64,000 nucleotides of DNA, taken from NCBI GenBank assembly GCA_033296725.1, contig MU857689.1, forward strand, positions 1-64,000, written 5' to 3'. Shown here piece after piece: positions 58,109-64,000 of the stretch. Each line of letters starts with the position of its first letter. The stretch's first letter is position 1. Source of the stretch: Corynascus novoguineensis. Taxonomy: Eukaryota; Ascomycota; Sordariomycetes; Sordariales; Chaetomiaceae. The notes under the pieces were generated by a model. It was not told the DNA's origin and ran no database searches. It was given only the letters and a program-made list of their open reading frames with translations. The translations under genes and the position numbers were made by a program.

Positions 58109-59412
58109 ATGGCGACTACCTCGATGGATTACGAGGCCACTGGCGAGCGCTACGATGGTAAGAGCGCCATTCTATTTGTTTTTCCCTCTTTTTTCACCGT
58201 TATCGCATGCGCACCGAGCTGCGTGCAGTCGCTCTCCATTGCCTAACGTTACTAAACAATATTCTCAGATGATGGCCCTCGTTACGATCGCGACCGTAGT
58301 GCGTCCCCTCGTCGCGACGATGGCCACGACTCGCGTCGTCGCTCCATGTCCCCCAATGGCAATGACCGGTATGTGACGCCGTTTGAATGCCATTTGTAAT
58401 TTGCAGATAGAGCCCGGCTGCTAACTCGCATTTCAGCGCTCCGATCAAGAGCGACGGTGGCAATAAGGATGACGATGGCGCGACTAATCCCGGCTCCAAC
58501 CTATTCGTGACCGGCATCCACCCTCGCTTGGAAGAGTCGGAAATCACCCGCCTCTTCGAGAAATACGGTGAGGTCGAGAAGTGTCAGATCATGAAGGACC
58601 CGCACTCTGGCGAGTCGCGTGGCTTCGGCTTTGTCAAGATGGTCACTTCAGAGCAGGCTGAGGCTGCCATCGAAGGCCTGCGTGGTGAGGTTATCGAGGG
58701 CCGCACTCTCAACATCGAGAAGGCGCGCCGCGCTCGCCCCCGCACCCCGACCCCGGGCAAGTACTTTGGCCCTCCCAAGCGTGGTAAGTTCATACTGTTC
58801 GTCTGTCTGCTTTGAAGACGTAATTGCTGATCGTACCACACAGACCCCCGTGGCCGCTTTGATGATCGTCGTCGCGGCGGATACGGCGGTTATGGCGGCG
58901 GCGGCGGCGGCTATGGCCGTGATGATTCGTACCGTGGTGGCGCGCGTGGCTATGGCGGCCGTGAGGACCGCGGTTACGATCGTGGTTACGACCGTAGCTA
59001 CGACCGTAGCTATGATCGCGGTTATGATGGTGGCCGTGGCGGCGGACGGGACTACCGTGACGACCGTGGCTACAGCCGTGAATACCGCGAGGACCGTGGC
59101 TATGACCGTCGCGACCGCGGCGATGACGCCTATGCCAGTGGCGGCCGCTTTGATCGATACGGTGGCCGCGAGGATCGCGACCGTTATGGAGGCGGTCGCG
59201 GCGGTTTTGATGACCGTCGTGGTCCGAGCTACGACCGTGACCGCTACGACCGCCCCAGCGACCGTGATTCTCGCCCTCGCGATCCCGCTCCTCCTGCTGC
59301 CGATGCCTATGCCGACCCAGCTCCTCGTGGCGACGCCCGCGAGCCCTATGGTAATCTTACTCCAATTTTATCGAGATCATGAGTACTGACTTGCTCAGCA
59401 GGTGGTCGTTAA
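58109..59412 (+). CDS. Tra2-like RRM RNA-binding protein with Arg/Gly-rich tail
   Basis: Single-RRM protein of the transformer-2 group, likely a splicing or mRNP factor in the nucleus. Exons 58109-58157, 58269-58368, 58437-58783, 58844-59350 and 59402-59412 sum to 1014 nt, 337 residues. A short Arg/Ser-containing N-terminus (RDRSASPRRDD, SRRRSMSPNG) precedes the RRM (about 65-145) with RNP2 NLFVTGIHP and RNP1 SRGFGFVKM. The linker RARPRTPTPGKYFGPPK matches the Tra2-specific RPHTPTPG-type linker, which separates it from generic glycine-rich RRM proteins. The rest is RGG/YDR/GYGG repeats (YDRGYDRSYDRSYDRGYD). The last exon is 11 nt (GGR-stop) and sits behind a tandem CAGCAG acceptor, so the end can read YGGR or YAGGR. 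Confidence 0.87.
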
Positions 59413-62400
59413 ATCTTGGAATGAACACCAAGGCTTGTTTGCGTGGCCGGGGCACTTGCCATCCGACCAAGTTGCAGCGCAGAAGTTTCTATTTATCTCG
59501 TTTTCGCTTTTGGCATGGGCACGGAATTCGAATTCCCAAAAATGCGATCGATTGGAGTTTCACGGCAGGCATGGGAAGGTTTAATGGCCCTGTTTTCGGC
59601 ACATCGCCCTTCGTCAGACTGGTTCCCTATATCTTAGCCATTGGTGGTGCGACTCTCGACATTTTGATGGCAATGGGATCTGGCTCGGTCTGCGGCAGCA
59701 CTAGTCGGCATTGTTCAAGGCCCCCTTCTAACCCGCTTCGCTTCCTCGGTTCGGATGAGGAAACGGAGTAGATGGGTGCCGCCTGTACGATTATTCTTTC
59801 TCTCTTTACGCCCTCACGCCACAGCGGCACATCACATACCATGACGGCCCTGCAACAGCAGCATTTTTCATCTCCGGGGGGTTCTCGTCCGTAGTCGGCA
59901 TGATACGATAACACCGTCAACACGCAGCAGCCCTAATCGTGACAACCAGCACAAGCATGATGCCCCTCGATTCGGTGGCAGCGTCTTTCCGGGCTGGCTG
60001 GCAACTATCGGCTTGTTCTGGAAGGCAGCGCATCCCCTCCGACTTTTGTAAACTGCGACTGTCGCGCGTCCGCTCGTTGATCCCTCGTCTTTGCAACCCC
60101 GATTTCGTCCTGCCGTGCGTGAATTTTGCAACTCGCTGCCCGCTTTCGCCTGTCCCGCCTAATCGATTCCGTGAATCGCGGCTTTCCGAATCATTCGAAA
60201 TAATTATCATGCCTTGGGGCCCGGACTACGGTCCAGAGTTCGAAGAGTGAAAATTGCACTGACTGCTTTGGCATTGCGGTAAGGTCTCTCGTCGTATGGA
60301 CAGAAGGACTGACTTCTGTCTTTTAGGATCAATTAGGAAAAGGACTTTTGGCCATCCATGCATCGCATATTGGCATGGGGTTCTTTTTTTATTATTATTT
60401 GAATTGTCTTTGTCTTAACTTCAGCGAAGATTTTCAACGTTTGCAGTATGGTCTGAAGCCGTTCTTGGCTGCTAGTGCTTGATTGTCCCTCGGCTCCTTG
60501 TCATACGACCAGGTAGGTGGGTGGGAGGGATGAGGTTGAGACATGCGCTTCAAGGACGTCCTATCCCGCCGCGGCATGACGTATTGTATGCACCCTTGCC
60601 CTCGCATGTATCAGAACGGTCATTTCTTGGCTTGTCTGATCTGTCGGCTTGGGTCGCGCTTGGGGTGCGTTGCGGCTCTTCTCAAAACCATCTCACTCGC
60701 CTCGTCTTGGCTGTACGAGGGACAGATGTTACGCAATGTGCATGTACACAACATGCACAGCTGGGGTGGGTAAGTTGTCTGGTGGGGCTGATTCATCCCT
60801 GTTCACAATTCAGAGACCAAGTGGTTTTTCGCTTCTACCGTTCATCATGTCTCTGTGAATTTCCTTATGCCTAGAGGAACTATCGCCGGATCTTACTGCT
60901 GTCTTCAGGAAGAATTCGATAATATTCCCCTCTTCATGCTTTTTGAAAAGGATGTATTAGGCTACAAATAAGCATAGAAGAATGAGCTTGTACATGTTAA
61001 AAGAGAGTTAAAGTCAAACTGTTAATTCACTTCTTGTACCATGGGTGGAGGCGGTGGAATTATCACTCCTAACAGCTCTGCCAACTCTGAATGAACCCGC
61101 TTTATACAAGTAAGAAGGCCCTGCTTACATTACCTACTTCGGCCGAGAGAACGGAATGGGATCGGCACGGGGTTATGGGTGCGAAAATTTGAGGAGTGAG
61201 TCAACCTACTGCATACCTTGTCGGTGTCTGGTACAGTCACCTTGAGCGAAAGCAAGCCGGCGGCTCCTGCGGCTCCTGCAGTTCGGAATCCGAGATTGTG
61301 TGCATGGGATGACGAGGTTGTTTTCGAAATGAGTCAAAGCGTTTTTGAAGAGGACGAGTGTCATGTTTCTTTTCGAGCTGAAATCTTTCTTGCAGGGTTG
61401 CCGATAGCCGCAACATTGATACCGATGGTGCCTACGCGGTACACCCTCATCTCGGTTTCGGTTCCATCCATCGTTCAAAGATCGCTTCGAGGTCCGCTCC
61501 AAAAAAAAAAGTTGATGGATACTCTTAAGGTTTCAACGGCGCGATGATGCAATACTTAGCCGGGTGAAAGTGTGTTTTAATCAACAAGGTACCGTGTGCG
61601 TGCATTGGTGCTGCTAGCTGATGACTATTCGCTCCATTCCATGCTGTTAGACTCAAAAAACTCAAAGTCCCAGTGGATGATGAATGGAAGAGGTCTGGAA
61701 GTTCTAGGCCCACAGAGTTGGAGGCCGGAAGTTTTGCTTGCGCCCTGCCATCCAATCATTCAACGGGAGATTATAAATGAACGGATACGGGTTGCCGGGG
61801 GGCGTTGGTTTGGTCGCGTTTGGGAGGCCGCGCGGCATGTTGTTCCCCATGGTGATGAGTCCCTTACGTTAGTGAATCTGTCCTTCTTATCAACTCCAAG
61901 GCAACAGGGCCGCGTGTTATGCGGGTTGCAGGCTCAAGACTCCAGGGCTTTGAAGAAAGTCGGAGAGTAAGCGAATTCCGCAGAGCAATAGCTGGGAAAG
62001 AGCCGATATCTCCGGGTGATGGTACGCTCCGTAGAGCAGCCTAAAAAAAACCTTAGCCCCCCCAACCAAAGAGTCGGCGCTTGGTGAAGCCGTGCTCCGA
62101 TGGTGGGTTGCTCTCCATCCCCCGTCATCGATGTCATGCCCAACGCTAAAAATCTTTTGGCACCTGGAAGGGTTACGTTCGGCCGACCACGCGTTTGGGG
62201 AATTGAAGGAAGGGATCGGGACCGAGATGGGGTTGGCCAAAAGTTCCCGGTTCCTTCCCAACATTCCGCCGCAGGTGTTTTCCCTCTTATTTCCGTTAAG
62301 TTGTGTTCTAAACCTCGTAGTTATTCATTAAGAATAGGCTTCGCAACCTTCCACTCGTTTCCGGACTCCTTTCCGCTCTCTCTGGTGAAATTTCCTGCTT

Positions 62401-62616
62401 TTTTCGCCGTCGTATCAACAACAGTGTCGGCGTCATAACTGTCCAGCATTTTGTATCGCACGCGATCTTGCTCCACCACGCGTCGCCAAGCTCATCAGCT
62501 ACAACCACACATGCTTTCAAATTCCTAAAATATCAATTTCAGGTCTTATCTTATAGGCCAATTGCACGCTGAACCAGGCCGGTCCCTTATGAGCCCGTGG
62601 CTCGGACCGCTCTAGT
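59413..62616. other. 3.2 kb stretch without a credible gene
   Basis: The first several hundred bases are probably the 3'-UTR of the Tra2-like gene. Short frames on both strands lack family motifs. The last 300 bp before 62617 are pyrimidine-rich (TTCC/CTCT patches near 62340-62400), as in a leader for the ABC transporter gene. No RNA gene recognised. Confidence 0.55.
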
Positions 62617-64000
62617 ATGGCGGACCCTTCTTCTGAAAAAGCAGTGGAGGTCGGTGCCTATGAACCTCAGCCGGTCACAGAAAAACCACCTTCATCGCCT
62701 GTTGGAGACGAGGAAAAATTACAGGACAGCGATAGGCTAGGGAGGACAGAGACTGCCGAAGACAGGACCGAAGGTGCGGACGGGAGAGACGGACTCAACC
62801 GCTTGAGGTCTACGGCTACTGCCACCAGCGTGACCAGCACCGCGGCCACAAACAGGTTGCCCGAACAGAAGCCATGGTACAAGCAGCCGAACCCGCTGCG
62901 ATGGGGCAAGATTCCTCCTGTGCCCAAGCAGAAGGAAGTCTGCCCGGAGTACAAGGCGGGCTTCTTCAGCTCGTTGGTTTTTCAGTGGATCGCTCCGTTA
63001 ATGAGCCGCGGGTACAAACGGCCGCTCGAGTATAATGACATCTACAGCGTCAATCCCGACCGCGGCGTCGACCCTCTGACTGACAAGCTGCGAGCCGCCT
63101 TCAAGCGCCGCCTTGACGCCGGAGACAAGTACCCTCTGCTCTGGGCCCTCAACGAAACCTTCATCTGGGAGTTTTGGTTCGGCGGCTTCTGCGCTCTCAT
63201 ATCGACCATACTGCAGGTCTTGTCCCCTTTCGTGCTACGATACCTGATTCAGTTCGCCGCCGACGCCTACGTTGCAAGACTTAGAGGCCTTCCGGCACCA
63301 AATATTGGCCATGGCGTGGGCTTGGTCATCGGCGTCACTTGCATGCAAATCCTGCAGAGTCTGGCTACGAACCACTTCCTCTACCGTGGCATGCTTGTGG
63401 GCGGTATGTCGAGGGCTTCTCTGATCAGTCTGATCTACGAAAAGTCTATGGTGATCTCGGGACGTGCCAGGGCCGGAGGCGCCGAGCTCCCGGACATTCC
63501 AGCCGCCAAGGCGGCGGAAGAGCAACGGAAGAAGGACACGGCGCATCAGACAAAGAAGGAGAAGAAAGCCCCCGGAGGAAAACCACCAGGTGTCTCTGGC
63601 GACGGCGTCGGCTGGGATAATGGGAGAATTGTGAGTACGCATCAAGTTCAAAAAAAAATGGATATTTTGGTATCTTCACAGACATTCATCGCTGACACGT
63701 TCTCAGATGGCCCTGATGAGTGTGGACACCTACAGAATAGACCAGGCATTTGGCCTATTTCACATCATCTGGACCTCTCCCCTCTCGATCCTCATCACCC
63801 TGGCGCTACTCCTCGTTAACCTGACATATAGCGCTCTCGCCGGGTTCGGCCTGCTGGTGCTTGTTATGCCCCTGCTCTCCAAGGCCGTCAAAGGCCTGTT
63901 TGTCCGGAGAAGGGGCATCAACAAAATTACCGATCAAAGAGTGAGCCTTACGCAGGAGATTCTGCAGTCGGTCCGCTTTGTCAAGTTCTTCGGCTGGGAG
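62617..64000 (+). CDS. ABC transporter, ABCC/Yor1-type (5' part)
   Basis: N-terminal part of a full-size ATP-binding-cassette exporter of the multidrug-resistance-associated class, closest in layout to yeast Yor1. Exon 1 is 62617-63630 (338 residues) and exon 2 runs from 63707 to the window end; 436 residues are present. The first 115 residues are cytosolic, charged and low-complexity. Then WYKQPNPLRWGKIPPVP and EYKAGFFSSLVFQWIAPLMS give the family entry, with ALISTILQVLSPFVLRYL, VGLVIGVTCMQILQSL and, after the intron, PLSILITLALLLVNLTY and LAGFGLLVLVMPLLSKAV as membrane segments of the first domain. FLYRGMLVGGMSRASLISLI and ILQSVRFVKFFGWE are conserved ABCC helices. A charged linker of about 50 residues (GRARAGGAELPDIPAAK onward) lies between spans, as in Yor1-like proteins. 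Nucleotide-binding domains lie outside the window. Substrate unknown. Confidence 0.9.

Noticed and set aside
58619..59389. 256-codon Ala/Val/Thr-rich plus-strand frame in the Tra2-like gene
   Set aside because: It is a frame-shifted reading of the RGG/YDR repeats. The RRM frame with clean introns explains the region.
1..64000. tRNA, 5S rRNA, CRISPR or transposon content
   Set aside because: I looked for T-loop (GGTTCGA-type) and internal control-box signatures, repeat-spacer arrays, and reverse-transcriptase or transposase motifs. Nothing convincing was seen by eye. A tRNAscan or RepeatMasker run would settle it.

Overview
The window is nuclear DNA of a filamentous ascomycete, most likely a Sordariomycete close to the Sordariales. 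This rests on sequence features, not on any search. Genes carry short spliceosomal introns (about 50-110 bp, GTRNGY donors, CTAAC/CTNAC branch sites). Actin is broken into tiny 5' exons, and the proteins match the typical filamentous-fungal complement. I place 18 protein-coding genes, 17 complete and one cut by the right edge. I found no rRNA, tRNA, CRISPR array or recognisable intact transposon.

Layout. 1-8.5 kb: no credible gene, with an (AGG)n tract at the left edge. 8.5-10.3 kb: four-finger C2H2 regulator of the Azf1 type. 10.3-12.8 kb: empty. 12.8-16.4 kb: divergent urm1 / elp2. 16.9-18.5 kb: divergent small subunit of serine palmitoyltransferase / Rso55-type mitochondrial release factor. 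19.0-23.2 kb: divergent actin / fes1, with a perfect five-unit heat-shock element before fes1. 23.5-29.2 kb: mitochondrial uL5m, then divergent lsg1 / ltv1. 29.3-33.7 kb: an Aro8-like aminotransferase and a flavin monooxygenase, both on the minus strand. 34.3-39.4 kb: a 1675-residue telomere-type OB-fold protein (POT1/Cdc13-like). 40.3-42.8 kb: malic enzyme. 42.8-46.9 kb: gene-poor. 46.9-53.4 kb: divergent rad7 / rad16. 54.4-57.0 kb: secreted glutaminase-like enzyme. 58.1-59.4 kb: Tra2-like RRM protein. 59.4-62.6 kb: gene-poor. 62.6 kb to the edge: 5' part of a Yor1-type ABCC transporter.

The most striking pattern is functional pairing of divergent neighbours. Urm1 and Elp2 act on the same tRNA wobble uridine (mcm5s2U34). 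Lsg1 and Ltv1 act in late cytoplasmic maturation of the 60S and 40S ribosomal subunits. Rad7 and Rad16 are the two subunits of the global-genome repair complex NEF4. Three such pairs in 64 kb suggest shared bidirectional promoters. A translation theme runs through 12.8-29.2 kb (urm1, elp2, rso55, uL5m, lsg1, ltv1, plus the Hsp70 exchange factor fes1).

Exon-intron models were derived by hand from frame, splice consensus and family alignment from memory. Each multi-exon model sums to a whole number of codons. Functional names rest on motif recognition without database searches.
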